This document shows, piece by piece, positions 13,601-26,310 of a stretch of 64,000 nt of DNA. The notes beneath the pieces are model-generated. The model saw nothing but the letters and a program-made list of their open reading frames with translations, was not told the origin of the DNA and searched no databases. Position 1 is the first letter of the stretch, and each line of letters opens with the position of its first letter. A program made the translations under genes and the position numbers. Source of the DNA: Takakia lepidozioides (lineage: Eukaryota > Streptophyta > Takakiopsida > Takakiales > Takakiaceae); assembly GCA_030704615.1 (NCBI GenBank), contig CM060733.1:46684001-46748000 (forward strand), in the 5' to 3' direction.

Positions 13601-16600
13601 AAGGAAGTGTTGAGCTTGTGTTCCTTTCCTTTTTTCTGCCGGAAAACTCTACTTTTCCTCCCACTCTAATGAGCACCAACCTGGGCATGGCCAGTCTGCT
13701 CGGGTTTTTGTTGCCCGAAGGATGTCTTGGTTCTTCAGCCACAGGGGTCCATAGGTCTCTCATAAGGACGGTGACTGTCAATGGGAGCCATGCCTGCTTC
13801 TTCTGTTAATGGGGTGGTGGGATCTGGCCATGTTGAAGTTACAGAAGGAAACCATCCATACGCCACTGAATGCTGACCTGTGATGCTTTTCCAAAAAGCT
13901 TCTGTTCCTCTTCGGAGACTGGTGGAGCATTAATGCCCGACCAGAACTAAAATCCAAGCTGTGTCTTATAAGAAAAAATATTCTCCAAGAATGTTAATCA
14001 ACTGTTTCTACCTTGGTGATAAAGAGGTAAAAAAGGGATTGGTTATATTCTTATGTTACTGCCTTCAAGGAACTCCTCTGATCACTTCTGAGTTTCAGGG
14101 ATGTGTCCTTGCTTGCTGGACCACACCACTATGCATAACAAAGACCTCCCAAGAGTTCTCTGTGCTTTACCTCTTTTCTTTGAGCAATTAGTTATGGACA
14201 AAGCCTTCTGTGGCCTTAGGTGGAAACTTTTGTCACGGTGAGTGCTATTTACAGTTACTGCAAACAGATTAACATTACCATGGGCCATTTTTTGATAACA
14301 GGTGCCACCCAGTCGAGGCTCCTACAACAATCTCATCAATGCATGTGGGAATAGCGGCCAGTGGGAGCAAGCGTTAGATGTGTGCAAGCGAATGACAGAT
14401 AATGGGGTCGGCCCTGACCTCGTCACCCACAACATTATACTATCTGCATTCAAATCTGGGGAACAACCTGCTCGGGCACTAGCATATTTTAACAGCCTTG
14501 TGAGGAAAAATGTGACACTGGATCGATTCAGCTACAACATAATCCTCAACTGCCTGACAAAGCTGCAGCAGTTTGACGATGCTGTCAACCTTTTCTCTCA
14601 GATGAGGAAGATGAGTGGATGTGAACCTGATGTCATCACATTTAATACTCTCATCCACGTCTATGCTGCGAGTGGGCAGGTGGCAAATGCGCGGGCCACA
14701 TTTGAAATGATGCTAGGTCAGGACCTTTTTCATTTAGCTCAATGAGCCCATGCTTAGTATCATATCTTTAATTTGACATGATGAGTTTCAAAGAACGGTG
14801 GAAGCCATGGGCCATGGAACCAAGGGAGGTCTTTTCATCTGATGTTCTACCTGTGTCAGCAGAAAAGGTAGGTGAAAAATTATCCTCATTGAAATATCTG
14901 TGGGAGAGAGAGGTGGAGGGAAGGAGAGACGAGTTTTGGCTGTTACTCATGTGAGTGGATTTGTGTATCAGGGGAAGGTGTGGTGCCAACTATTGTTTCT
15001 TTCAATACCCTGATTGGAGCATATGCATCATTTGGAATGCACACAGAGGCTCTCCAGATGCTTGGGCTCCTGGTTCAGGCCGGCTTTGAACCAGACATTG
15101 TTAGTTACTCCTCGCTGCTCAATGCATTTGGCAAGTCTGGTCATCCTGACAAAGCTCAGGAAGTACTTGACCTCATGAAGAGGAGATCACGAAAACCTAA
15201 TCTTGTAACCTTCAACTCTCTGATTAATGCTTATGCGAATGCCGGGAGATATTTGGAAGCACACGAAATCCTCCATGACATGGCCGAGAGTAGAATTGAG
15301 CCCAATGTGGTCACCATCTGTTCCCTCCTTACAGCATGTGGACGGGCCAGCTGCCCAGAAAAAGTCGGTGACGTTTTGTGGGAGGCAAAAACTCGAAATA
15401 TCACTTTGAATGTCAACGCTTATAATGCCGCTATTGCAACATACATGGACGGAGGGCTTTGTGATGAAGCAATGGATATGTATCGTTTGATGGAAGATCA
15501 AGGGTTGGTGCCTGATGCAGTGACTTATGGAACTTTGATTAGTGCCTTTGGTAGATCAGGGGACTATTTGGAAGCTCGAAACTTTTATGACAAGATGACA
15601 TCTTTGGGGATTGCCTTGACCGTGGAGCCGTGCTCAGCTCTAATTGATGCATATGCAAAGCAGGTAACATACCCTTTGTCCATTGATACATTCTGACCTT
15701 TGCATATTACGAGCGCTTCATCTAACTGGTCTTGGTTGTAAAATCTGAGAGTTTATTGGTGATGGGCTGCAGGGCATGCATGTGGAAGCACGGTTGATAT
15801 TTGAGGACATGAAAAAATCCGGTTGTCTGCCAAATGTAGTGACCTTCACATCCCTAATATACGCCTACAGCAATGCAGGTCTGTCTGCTCATATCCTTGA
15901 CCTTCCTTGCCTGCAGTCACTGAGTGTTCAAAAACCTCAAAATAGGACATCATCAGCTCAACGCTTGTCACCGTAATCAAGGTGACAGTAGTAGCTATGT
16001 ATGACGTAACAACTTACTGTCCATGTGAAAAAGCATAATGTTTCCTTAATACCAATTAAAGTAGAACTTGTCACAGTTGGAAATGAATTTAGAACAGTTT
16101 CGGAAACTGATATTGTACATGAATTATGGTACAGAGAGGCATGAAGAGGCCCAGTTAGTGTTTGAGGAGATGGAAGCAGGTGGCATCCATGTGGATACCA
16201 TCGCATGTGCTGCTCTCTTTGGGGTGTTGAATAAAGGGGGTCACCCTGAGCAAGCATTGCTTGTCAGAGATACCATGCGGGCGAGGGGCATTCAATTTGA
16301 TCATGGTGCATATACAGAGTTGTTGGCAGCCTGCAACAGGTATAATCTGTCTTTATGTGGGTCTCTCTTGGTCCTAAATCTGACTTAGAGGCTGTAGTGT
16401 CCTCAGCCATGTCTGTTGCCATGAGATTGTCTGATGAAAATGAAGTTAGGCAGAAAACTTCCCTGAACTTGTTTCCAGTCAGTGACATGGGGGAGGACAT
16501 CTTGGATGACCTCAAGGGTCTACCCACTCTCGGCACTAGACTGAAATTTAAACTCAGGGTAGGAAGCCTACCTTTGAACAGCAAACAGAAGCAGAGAGGA

Positions 16601-19600
16601 AAGGGAGAGTGCAATTGCCCGCTGTGTGGGCAATCTGAAGACAGTATTCACTTTCTGATACACAGTCCGGGGTTCTCTCACCAAAGAGACGCTCTCTTCA
16701 ATTCTATCAAGGGAATTGTGCCTGTACCCCTGTTTAACAACTTTGAAAGTCTCGAGGCTGAGCCAAAAGCCCAGGCCCTCCTGAGGCCTAGTTTTTGGGC
16801 AAATCACACACAGCAGATTGATGCTTGTGTGAAGGGATTTCTAGAGGATATCTGGAAAACCCGGATTAATTCTATATATGATGGTAAGTCACGCTACCAA
16901 CGTCAGCCCCTGACAGAGGTAGGTTCTGTCCCTTTTGTTCCCGCTCAAACTGGGCGCGGGGTCAATGGCCACAAGGCTACGGCAAACAACGTCTTATGAG
17001 TACAATCTCTTGGTCCTATGGGCCTTCCTTTCTTCCTTCTCTCTGTTTGCTATGTCCCACTATTGGAGTGATCCCTCACAAAGGTAGTGTCTGTTTCCTT
17101 TAGCTCTGCCCAACCTGGGCATGGGATCTATGGCCACAAGGCTACAGCAAAAAAATGTCTTATGAGTACGTTCTCTGTTTGCTTTCTTTTATGGTTCTAC
17201 GGTCAGTGCTTTGCTCATTTGTTATGGCCTCTTGACCTATATGCTTTGTTGGGCTTGCAGTCAGCGTAGCAATTTCTATTTCTCTTTCTAAATTAGGATT
17301 GGATTGTAGTAATACAGACTGAAAGCACTTGCACCACGATGGGAGAATATAGAAATGTGGTGAATGGAACGGATGTATTATCAAATAGTGTTGTAGGAAC
17401 CTATCTAGAGCAGTTAACCAAAACGTCTCGGCCACTGATCAAATGTGTGCTAAAACAATTGGAAGTGTTCATAAACACAAGGTATGACTGATTGAAGTAA
17501 TTTAATTGTTGCACTAATCAGAGAAAGTGCTGTTTAAGTTTGCAAAATGTTTGAAGGAAATAGTACGAGGTTAGCAGGAATCAACCTTGCCATTGTCCTG
17601 ATTGCTTAGACAATCTATGGAGACTAGTGAATTTCTTAGTTTTGGAGAGTTTTGGGAGAGCGCTCGCTCTCTATGCTATGGCCCACAACATCTCATGCGG
17701 ACATTCTCTATGCTGTATGGCTTCACTATTTTTTCAAAAGGAATGTGGAAGAGCTTAAGCATGCATCAGCCATGTCATTGCTCTCATTTGGTTAGAGTCT
17801 TTGGTGACCATAGTGGATTTCCTTTTCCTTAAGAGTTTCCATAGCGGATTTCCTTTCCTGTGTTCAGTGATAGCTAAGGTAACAGGCAGCAAATCGGAAC
17901 TACAAAGAAGTGTCACTTAAGGGAGAGTAAAGAAAAGAGTGAGAAAATAAATTCGTGGGAGGCCCAACCGGCTTGCAAGACTTAGAAGAAGAACATACTT
18001 AGAATGACTTCAACATGTCAAAAAAATCCAAACGTCACACCCATTGGCGAAGAGGAGCGATGAATTAAGTAGTCTGCTTCGGATCTTGTACTATCTAGGG
18101 CACAGCCAAGGACAAGCAATCCTTAAAGAGCCAGTAGCACGTCCCTGATCCATTATGCAATGCAGGACAATAATATGTGATACTCTTCTTTTCATATGAG
18201 GTGTGTGTAAGAATGTACTCATAAGACTTTGTTTGCCGTAGCCTTGTGGCCATAGACCCCGCGCCCAGTTTGGACGGAAACATAGGGCATCGAAACTATC
18301 TTTGTGAAGGACTCACTCTGGCAGTGTGACTCACCTTGTTAGTTTAGACCAAAAGCTAGAGCCCAATGGGGCCAGTCCTCTCTTTCGACTTCATTTCTTG
18401 CATTGCCAGAGCAAGACTGAAGATCTTGGAGTGAATGGACAAAGTGAAGGAGAGCCTCTTGCAAGGCCTTCTCATGCCAGAGAGAAAGAACTGAACTTTA
18501 TGATCTTGCAAGTAGACCATGATGTGGAGCTGTGGCAATCATCACAGATGTGAGGTTCAATTGTTTCAATGTACACTCATTGGAGATACTGAGGCGGGTG
18601 AGGGAATGTCTTCAATGTTGTGCACAGGCTGAATGATTGGGAGACAGCATTAACGCTGTATGATGAACTCCAGAAGGCAGGCTTGAAACCATCAGATGTT
18701 ATGGCAGCACATCTGCTTAGAGTGGTTGGTAGAAGCGGAAAGCTGGACCGATTGCTTAAGGTGGGCACCTTGGAGTGGAAGGTTTAGGAGAAAAAGGATA
18801 GGACAAGCAGGGGTGGAAAAAGAGTTTTGAACTTCTACATCTGTGTTTATCATGTGTAGTCCTTTTCAATGACTTGAAGATGCCTGAATTTTGGAATGGG
18901 GATGACAGATTTTCTCCCAGCTACAGGAGTGGGGATTGGAACCGACCTTGCAAATGTATAATATCCTTATTGACAGCTTTGCACAGGCACTGAATTGGAG
19001 AAAGTGTTTTGAGGTGAGAGGGTGTTCCATCCTTCTGTTGAGGAGAGTAAGCCTGCTAGGATATCCTCGGATTCACTTTACTTGATGCATCTTTCTGTAC
19101 TGGGTGCCTTTTCACAGTAGACTACAATTATTCAATCAAATTTAAAATCAAAAGCAAAAGGGTGAGTGTCAGCATTTGACGCAGTTGGGTTCCAGTCACC
19201 ACCCTGCTCCTGAACAATGCACCCTTTCAAGACCAAACAGCTGCACCATGTTAGGATCTTTGTGTACCATGGGAGGTGTTGTGTGCCACGTTGGGTGCTT
19301 CTACCCTAAACTGTTTATGGAAGATGCTAACTTCCTACTTGTCTCATCCATGATCCCTTTGCAGTTCATCCAAGTCAGATTGGGTCCTTCTTCCCATATT
19401 TTGACATGCTGGCCATTCTATCTTTGTGGTCCACAGTTGCAAGGCCTTTCCTAACTGAGGGAAGATTTTGTGTGCATTTGCCGGGTTGAACTATGAATCT
19501 GGGACAGATCTTAGGGTGGTTGGAGACATCAAGGATTAAGCCGTCTTTACAAACCTACAAGCCCTTGCTTTTATGCTTGGCACAACTGCTGCTGTGGGAG

Positions 19601-20481
19601 CCATATCTCGAAGTTCACTCTCAAATGCTCTCCAAGGGGTAATGTGTTGCTCCCCATCACTTCTCAATTAGAGGAGCCATATATTGACAAGTTGGTTTGA
19701 TTTCTTGGATTTGAGTTTGAGAGGGGTGTGGTCTTCACCAGTCAACATCTCTAGGACACAATCTGGTACATGTAGTAATGACAACTTTAGCTGGGCTTAT
19801 CGTGCATAATGAATGCTTTAGTTGTCAGTGGCACTTCCAGCAGATAGCCCACTGATCACAGAGCTGTGGCCACACCTAGGTGGTCCTGGGTTCGAGTCCA
19901 CATGCCTATTTTAAGGGTACCTTACTCAGTCAACCAGCTGCAAGGGGAGGCACCATCTGTAACTATCAATTAGGTGGGTGTACTGGCCTTAAGGAGGGCA
20001 AAATCTACAACAACACCAGTTGTGTGAAAACCAGGATACATGAGCAGCCAGAATCAGGACTACCCCCATAAAAAAACAATTGTGGGAAGGTGGTGGAAAT
20101 TCACTATAATGAATTGTTTTTGGATCACTATGAATAAAGTGGCTCCATAGTAAGGGTCGTTTGGTCTTCCAAAATGGCCACCCTTAGCCGTTGTCCTCCT
20201 TGCATGCGGCAACACCTTTTGCAGTTGGCACCGATGCTATCTTGGAGAGGGCAGGCTAGATATGTGGTGCAGAAGGTCAAAGGTTGCACCTCCTACCTGA
20301 TTGTTCAACATGTGTGGTTCGTGTCTGCAGACTTGAACCAGATTGGAACATTCTGAATACAACAGTGGTGGTTCTCCGGAATTTAGGCCGGGATGATGAG
20401 GTGAAAGCAGCACATGCTCGATTATCGGCACTGAGGTCGGAATACAAGGCACAATTGAAGGGGGCAATTGATCTGGTGTGA
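10603..20481 (+). CDS. EMB2654: EMB2654-like P-class pentatricopeptide-repeat protein (organelle RNA processing)
   Basis: Closest recognised relative is Arabidopsis At2g41720/EMB2654, a chloroplast PPR protein known for trans-splicing of rps12. Exons: 10603-11124, 11366-11538, 12742-12847, 14302-14716, 14972-15663, 15773-15878, 16135-16339, 18628-18760, 18921-19013, 20331-20481 (stop TGA). Phases agree through 19013. The last exon needs two incoming bases, so a small exon, about 26 nt by homology, is missing between 19,014 and 20,330. Hallmarks: GRFNRKNFPPLI, CRARNDIYN, DQARGLFFEMQ, PSRGSYNNLINACGNSGQWE, MTDNGVGPDLVTHNI, and many 35-residue repeats of the type PDVITFNTLIHVYAASG. The Ser/Arg-rich start (an internal Met at 10630 is also possible) fits an organelle transit peptide. 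The intron at 16,340-18,627 contains LINE pieces. Confidence 0.88.
16365..17015 (+). mobile_element. LINE C-terminal fragment in a PPR-gene intron
   Basis: An open frame of about 200 codons carries DENEVRQKTSLNLFPVSDMG, LPLNSKQKQRGKG, CPLCGQSEDSIHFLIHSPGF and ANHTQQIDACVKGFLEDIWK. The C-x2-C-x7-H arrangement resembles the zinc-binding tail of non-LTR reverse transcriptases. It is the same unit as the minus copy at 2.5-3.0 kb, and both copies begin at the same word, AAATCTGACTTAGA. It ends in the shared tail, about 16,930-17,010. It lies just 3' of a PPR exon (end 16,339) but is not part of that gene. Confidence 0.65.
17085..17175 (+). repeat. Extra copy of the dispersed LINE/SINE tail
   Basis: About 90 bp matching the tail of the preceding LINE fragment: a run resembling CCCAACCTGGGCATGGG, then GGCCACAAGGCTACAGC and GTCTTATGAGTAC. 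No coding part is attached. Confidence 0.55.
18205..18290 (-). repeat. Inverted copy of the dispersed tail
   Basis: Reverse-complement copy of the same tail (GTACTCATAAGAC, GTAGCCTTGTGGCCATAGAC, CGCGCCCAGTTTGGACGG). It lies in the same PPR intron as the plus-strand copies. Confidence 0.55.
19825..20080 (+). mobile_element. tRNA-derived SINE
   Basis: The head holds a box-A-like stretch (TAGCCCACTGATCACAGAGC) followed by a clear box B (GGTTCGAGTCC, about 19,889-19,899). The element ends near an A-rich tail (ccataaaaaaacaa). It lies in the last part of the PPR gene, between the exons at 18,921 and 20,331. Confidence 0.55.
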
Positions 20482-23109
20482 TGATTGAACAGCAGCAAAA
20501 CCAAATGGGAAAGCTCCTTCTCCAACCAGATAATAGATGGCGACCTGATGTTTCCACACAATTCATAACTCACGGGCAGAGGGGCTACAAGCCCCGTTGG
20601 TATAAAGGGAGCTAGTGATCTGCTGCAGCGTCGCAGGAACACCAAATGGAAAAGCTCGCTTTATGACCATTCTGCCTGTTGGCCTGGGATATCTTTTGGG
20701 CAGAGATTCTGATCAGGCGTTCTGCTGTCTTCATGTATGGACTCCTCAACGAGTCAAACAGAACCATTTCTGCTTGTTGGAACAAAGCAAGGTCGTTGTA
20801 TGAGGTACCATGTTTATCTCCATACAAAGAGGAACTCGACCTTTTTGGGGTGGAGAATGAGGAAAAGCTTGTCAGTCTGAGACAAATAAGACGGTGAGTA
20901 CAGAGGGGTCTCTCAAAGTGACAAATGCAGCTGGATGGCCAAAAAAGTTCTTGTTAGCAGCCTTGCGGACATAATCATTGCTCAGTTCACCTGGCAAGGA
21001 TGCAAGTATTTGTGCAATATGGACCACTGGTGTCTACAGAAAGTCCAACTCCCATAGAAGCGAGTGACAGCCTATAAAGTGGACCGTTTTCACTTGATGG
21101 CAAGCTTTTTCAGGCAGTGAAGAGCTGTTCGCGGTCCGCATCGTGTAAGGCTCAGTATCAGATGCTGCGAAAAGAAGATGGTTGTTGAAGCCTGAAGTTG
21201 GAGCTTCTTTGGTCCTGGAAGTTGTGTTTCGTTTTCTGCAAAAACGCACTTGCCATTGGTTTCCATGCAGTTCGTTGGAGTTCACGGCATACTGACTGGG
21301 CATCCACATCTGTGATGCGTAAGGCACAACTCTGCCAGGGAATTAAGGAGCACACATGCAAGTACACTGCAGCTTTCAAAGGTTGAGAAACATGTGCAGT
21401 TCACATTTCCCGCCTGGGTTGCGATTCTCTCCGCACATGACTAATGTTATGTGGAAGAATCACAGTCCTTCCACAAGGATTACTGTAGTCGGTTGTATTA
21501 CACTTCAAAGGATTGTGAGCCTTGTGGGTAGGTGGATTCTGGAATAACACCATCTGGAGATGGGTAAGTTTTGCTTATTAGTTAATTGGCTTGCTCCCCA
21601 AGTATGCAAGATATCAGATAGACTACAGTCAACATGCACAGCAGCCCAGTCTCAGTCCTACCCCACCAGAAGGAATTGAGTGGATCAAGCTCAAAACAAC
21701 GGCTACATTTGAAATGGAGAAAATGGAGCAATGTACCCCCATCAATCAAATGCTGTCGCCACTGTGAGCAATCAATGGAGCCTTTGCTTTTATTTGCACG
21801 ACAATCTCTTCCAATTCCACGTTTCTCAAAGACACATGCAGATCATCTATGTCGGCAAGTTAGGGCACAAGTCATCAGATAGGTCCGGTATGAACGTCAG
21901 AGGCCCAATCGCCAACCATCACTGGGCAGGTAGGCAGAAGGTGGTAGGGCGCCGTCGCCCCCCAATGTGCACTACATGTTTCATGACAAAGCTAGCAGCA
22001 GCTCAGGGACGCCCTAGACGTACATAAGGCTCAACCTCGGGCGTCAAACTTTGTGCAAGAAAGAAGCGGACTGTTTCCATCGAAGCAACTTTGCCAACAA
22101 AAGTCCGTAATGGTTTGCGTGACCGTCTACCACCATGCGCACCGTCTGCATTGGGCATGCGGGCCAAAAGCTCCCGCCTTGCCTTTTGAAAGGACCACCC
22201 AGCACGACTCATCTGCCTTACACCTACTACTCTCTCTCTCTCTCTCTCTCCCATATCTCGTGATCGAAGCTCTACAGATCCACACCATACCATCAAAATC
22301 TCCCGGCATGCAAGCTGCGTGATGTGAGAATGTGAGAGAGAGAGATCCTTCAAGGATTGTGGGGGGGTCAGACACGGGGGATGCCCTGCTTAACAAGGTA
22401 GGGGGGGTGGACATCTGTCACGCAGCCGCGTGACATCTCCGTTCATCATGTTGTAAAACCAAGAAGGATCTGCTATGCCCAGCGAGCGAGGGGCTATTAA
22501 AGGAGGCCAGGAAGCCGCATGGCGGCATTCGATATGGGATAATTCGCTTACTGGCATTTTCGCGCAACCCTATGCTCCTGGTTGCATATCAGATACAATA
22601 GTTGAAGGTCCGTGCAGTTTGTTTGTGGTTATCACGTTATCAGTTATAACTCAGTCCGAAACTTCTTTTTTCCTTGCTTTTTCTTTTCGAAAAAGGGAAT
22701 GGAGCCCAGAAAATCACAAGTTTTTCTTTTTATTATAAAAGTCTGTTTTGCTTTTTGCCCTGCAAGGTACGTAGGTACAATGACTCTTGGAACTCTTTTT
22801 TGCTCCTATTTGATTCAAGGTGGGTAGCTAAGTTTGCAAGGTCGACATCTTCCCCTTTTATCGGCCTGCCTTTATGAAAAGGTAGGGACTACGCACTCAT
22901 GCCTTGAGTTGGAGAAAGGAGCATTGTTATTATTGTTTTGGTTTGTTTTTGTTTTTGTTTTTGTTCTATGGGGAAAACCAAGTTTTTTACTGACAGCCTA
23001 CAGTCTGCCCTGGATAGATGTTAACGGTCAGGAATAGAAAAAAAAAAACATTTAGGCAAGGTTAACAAATACAGTTAGGGAGAAGCACATTAACATTTAC
23101 AAAATGACA
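20482..23109. other. Region without a supported gene
   Basis: Only short ORFs on both strands, none with a motif or splice-consistent chain that I can defend. It contains a (TC)n microsatellite at about 22,223-22,251, a purine-rich patch near 22,335 and a T/G-rich patch near 22,930-22,980. The first few hundred bases are likely the 3' untranslated region of the PPR gene. Confidence 0.5.
22223..22251. repeat. (TC)n microsatellite
   Basis: About 14 uninterrupted TC dinucleotides are visible directly in the sequence. Confidence 0.9.
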
Positions 23110-25390
23110 CTTAACACGACATCCACTTTTCTAGGCAAGAAGTTAGAGGCACAATCTCAATACCATATACTCGCAAAACATATGATGCAGGTACAACTAG
23201 CTTATAGGCGATTATGGTCAATTCATGGATAAAAGAGGGATAGGAGAGAAGAGCAGGGTTCAACTTGAAGAAGTTGCAACCTTTGGCGTGAATCCCAGGA
23301 GGTTTGAAAATGGTGGAAACCTGAGCATGATCGAAGTCCTGCAGAATCGGGGGCTGAGGAGAAGATCTCACCCATGTTTTGCCAAAGCAGTGCAATAACT
23401 AGTCACTTTAGGGTGACCCTACAGACAAGGGACTCTGTCCGCATTGGCAGGTTTAGGGTACTCACGTCTAGTCTAGCCATGCAAAGATCCGAAGGGGCTC
23501 TATTATTGGACCAGGTGAATCTAAGAGAGTTCCAATCATGCTCACGGATATCAAAGAGGCCTACAACAAAGCAAAGGGAATCCCAAGCCGATTGTTCCTC
23601 AGCAGACAAGGCTTGATTCGTCATCCCTAGACGATCACCAGAATTATCAACCATATTAAAATCACCAGCTGAGATCCCTGAGTGTGTCACATTAGGGAAG
23701 GTGAGAATTTAAGAACCTAGCAGACACCAAAGGTCTATACGTTCGGATAATATGACATTGGGAGCGTAAACATTTAAGAAAGCACAAGCACCAAAAGTAG
23801 CCATGGCAATAGTGAAGGCGCATTGGACTTTGCCAAGTAGGCACGTTTCAACACAATGAAAGGAGTTTGCTAAAGATGGTGAGACAGGGATGGCCAATTC
23901 CTCCACGGGAGTCAACATCAACGGTCAGGTTCCACCACGAGGAAGAAGAGGACCACGTCGAACAGCTCAATGTTGCAATTTCCTTAGCATCAAGTTTATG
24001 TTCTTGCAGGAAAATGATAGAGTTGGAAGAGATCAGAGAAGATGCCCAGCGCCGTATACATCTTCGTTCATGCATGGAGGCCGTTTAGGCATATTGGAGG
24101 CGTCCAACCGGATACCCTTGATATTCCATGAAGTGTGGGACCAGGTCAATGAGGGCATGATGTAGCAGCCCATGACAGGCCGGTGATGATTTGATATTTG
24201 AGAAAATGAAACAAAGATTCTCACACCAACATCAGCAGGGGTCAACATAAAAGCCCTGGACAAATGAAAATGAGGAATAAAGAGCAAGAACTTGCATAAT
24301 CCAGGTAATAAGGGGATCCACACTCGATCCAATGTGCACCACTTTATGTGGGTGGCCAGCACATATTTGAGAGAAGAAGCGAAGCTAGAGTTTGAAAGGA
24401 TGAGACAGAAAAAAAAAAAAAAAAAAAAAAAAAAGCAGAATTCAGAGGTGTAAGTAGAAGGAGTGATGCCAGATTCCGACATGCAGACGAAGTTGAAAAA
24501 GAAAACCTACACTTATTAAGGAAAAAACAGGTGGCATAGATGACACTTGGAAGAGTAAGGTGAATAGAGCTCATCGCATGAGAGAGGGGATGGATAGGTC
24601 GATGGGAGCCAGAGGCAATGTTGGAGTACTGCCCAAGTTTGGTATTGGGACGATGGCCAAGTTGGAACTAGAATGAGTCCTTTCCAAAGATCTGGAGTAC
24701 TTCTGCAAGAGTAGCATAGCCTTCATCAATTTAACCCCAGCTTTGTTAGTAGCCAGTAGATAAGAGCGACCCGCCGGGCTCCCGATGCTCTGTGGAATAC
24801 TGTCACCAAATAACCAGTTAGCAAAGGAACCGTACGAGTCCTGTGAATATTGCACATACATCAGAAAGCATCATTATAATTCGCAAGACTTGAACAAAAA
24901 AAACACTGTCTTTGTTGGAGGTAGACTGATAAAGATGAGATCCAAAGAAAACAGAAGTATCAGATGACCTACTGAGTAGCAAATTAGGAAGGAAGGAGGC
25001 GAAAATATCCCTGATCTTCAGCAAAATAAGATTCAGTTCTTTGTCGGGGCACAATGAGCTGAGGACATCCTTCTTGGTGATCCAAGCTGTAGAGAACTTG
25101 TTAACCCATGTCAAGAGAATAGATGGGATCCCATCAAGGAAGCCGAAAAGAATGGGAGATACTTCCTAAGTCCCACATAGAGGAGAAGTATCATCAAGGG
25201 AGACATCAACAAATGATTTAAGCAGATGTAGATAGAATCTGGCCAGACTATGATGCCCTTTCGGCATGGAGAGAGGGACAATGGCGGGGATGTCCTCCGC
25301 TTTAGTCGTGGAGATAGGTGTCCTAGATTAAGGTAGCAAAAAAATCCGAGGGCTGATAGGAGAGGGGGATTTGAGGCGAGTGCCCCTACG
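23110..25390 (-). mobile_element. Degraded LINE with endonuclease domain, reverse transcriptase missing
   Basis: Pieces in three frames run in order on the minus strand. An ORF1-like stretch lies at 25,114-24,500. The endonuclease then starts with SWNIKGIR and continues SIIFLQEHKL, ACAFLNVYAPNVILSERIDL, AGDFNMVDNSGDRLG and FTWSNNR...RLD. These are the exonuclease/endonuclease/phosphatase hallmarks of L1-type elements (LQEHKL, YAPN, GDFN, TWSN). Frameshifts and stops are frequent, so it is dead. No reverse transcriptase follows at lower coordinates: the copy lacks its 3' part, unlike the usual 5' truncation of LINEs. A (A)n run at about 24,410-24,434 interrupts it. Confidence 0.6.
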
Positions 25391-25396
25391 TCCTCC

Positions 25397-25690
25397 CTAG
25401 GTCGCTAGAGCATGCCTAGCAGTGCCAAAAACAAGCGCGCCAACTTCAAAATGACGCGTGTTGTTTCTTCTGCTGCCTTCCGCGTCCCCAGCAACACCAC
25501 CAGGCTCGTTAAGCCCTTGTCCCCTTGCTTGCCGAAGAACAGGCTCAGAGTTCCAAATTTGAAGCCACCGTATTTTCACTGCTGGCTCCACCATGTTTAA
25601 ACTATGGCTCTCTCCCATGACATCTACTGCCAATTTGCTGAACCAGAAGGTCGCACACTATCTGTCAGATTTGGTAGGGCCAATGGTGAG
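25397..25690 (-). pseudogene. Relic of a ParB-methyltransferase-type transposon cargo gene
   Basis: The minus frame reads MVEPAVKIRWLQIWNSEP, nearly the same as MVDPAQKVRWLEIWNSDP in the middle of the cargo gene at 31,552-32,013. Similarity fades on both sides. It abuts the LINE to the left and the gypsy LTR to the right. It is too short and isolated to be functional, but it shows that this gene family exists in more than one copy. Confidence 0.5.
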
Positions 25691-25697
25691 GTTGTCT

Positions 25698-26290
25698 GAT
25701 GTCACGGACATAGCCCAGAGGAACTTACCAGGAGTAAATATCAAAAGTTATCAAGTTACCAAGTTACCGGAAGTTACCATGACTTATCGTGATTTAGCAT
25801 GATCTACCATGATTTACCATTACTTATCAAGTTACCAAATTATCAAGAGTAACTTGGGAAACTGCTCAGGAAGCTTCCTTTGGAGGAAATTTCTCCATCA
25901 AGAAACCTTTGTTTAATCTTGGAAACTTCTCTAGCAAGAAACCTCCATAGGGGAAGCTTCTTAGTAGCCAGTATATATAGGCGGCGAGACTGGACACTCT
26001 TCAGTCTTGCCAACACCAGTTCAAGTTACTCTTGTTTCCAATTCCCAGTACCCTAGCCCAGTTTCCAGTATCTGGTACTCCAGTCCAGTTTCCAGCATTC
26101 CAGTATTCAAGTCGTGTTTCAATATCTTGTACCTTTGTTCATTATTATAAAGATCGTCTTGATTCATATTTACTCATCGTGCATACGGCCACGCTGACCT
26201 TGACTTCTTGCCTAGTCTTGTACCTCTAGTCTGATCTCTTGTTTGTGTTCAGTCATGTTCTCGTCCTTGACAGTTTATCGAGATTAAAGT
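25698..26290 (+). repeat. Probable 5' LTR and leader of gypsy element 1
   Basis: A non-coding stretch starting near TGTCACGGACATAGCCC directly precedes the gag frame. It includes repeats of the type TTACCATGA/TTATCAAG and a TATA-like GTATATATAGG at about 25,972. Neither the partner LTR nor the primer-binding site could be identified, so the limits are approximate. Confidence 0.35.
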
Positions 26291-26310
26291 TTGTTCCTTA
26301 GCTAGTTAAG

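Noticed and set aside
22003-22414. Arg/Glu-rich minus-strand ORFs
   Set aside because: They are created by the (TC)n microsatellite and its surroundings.
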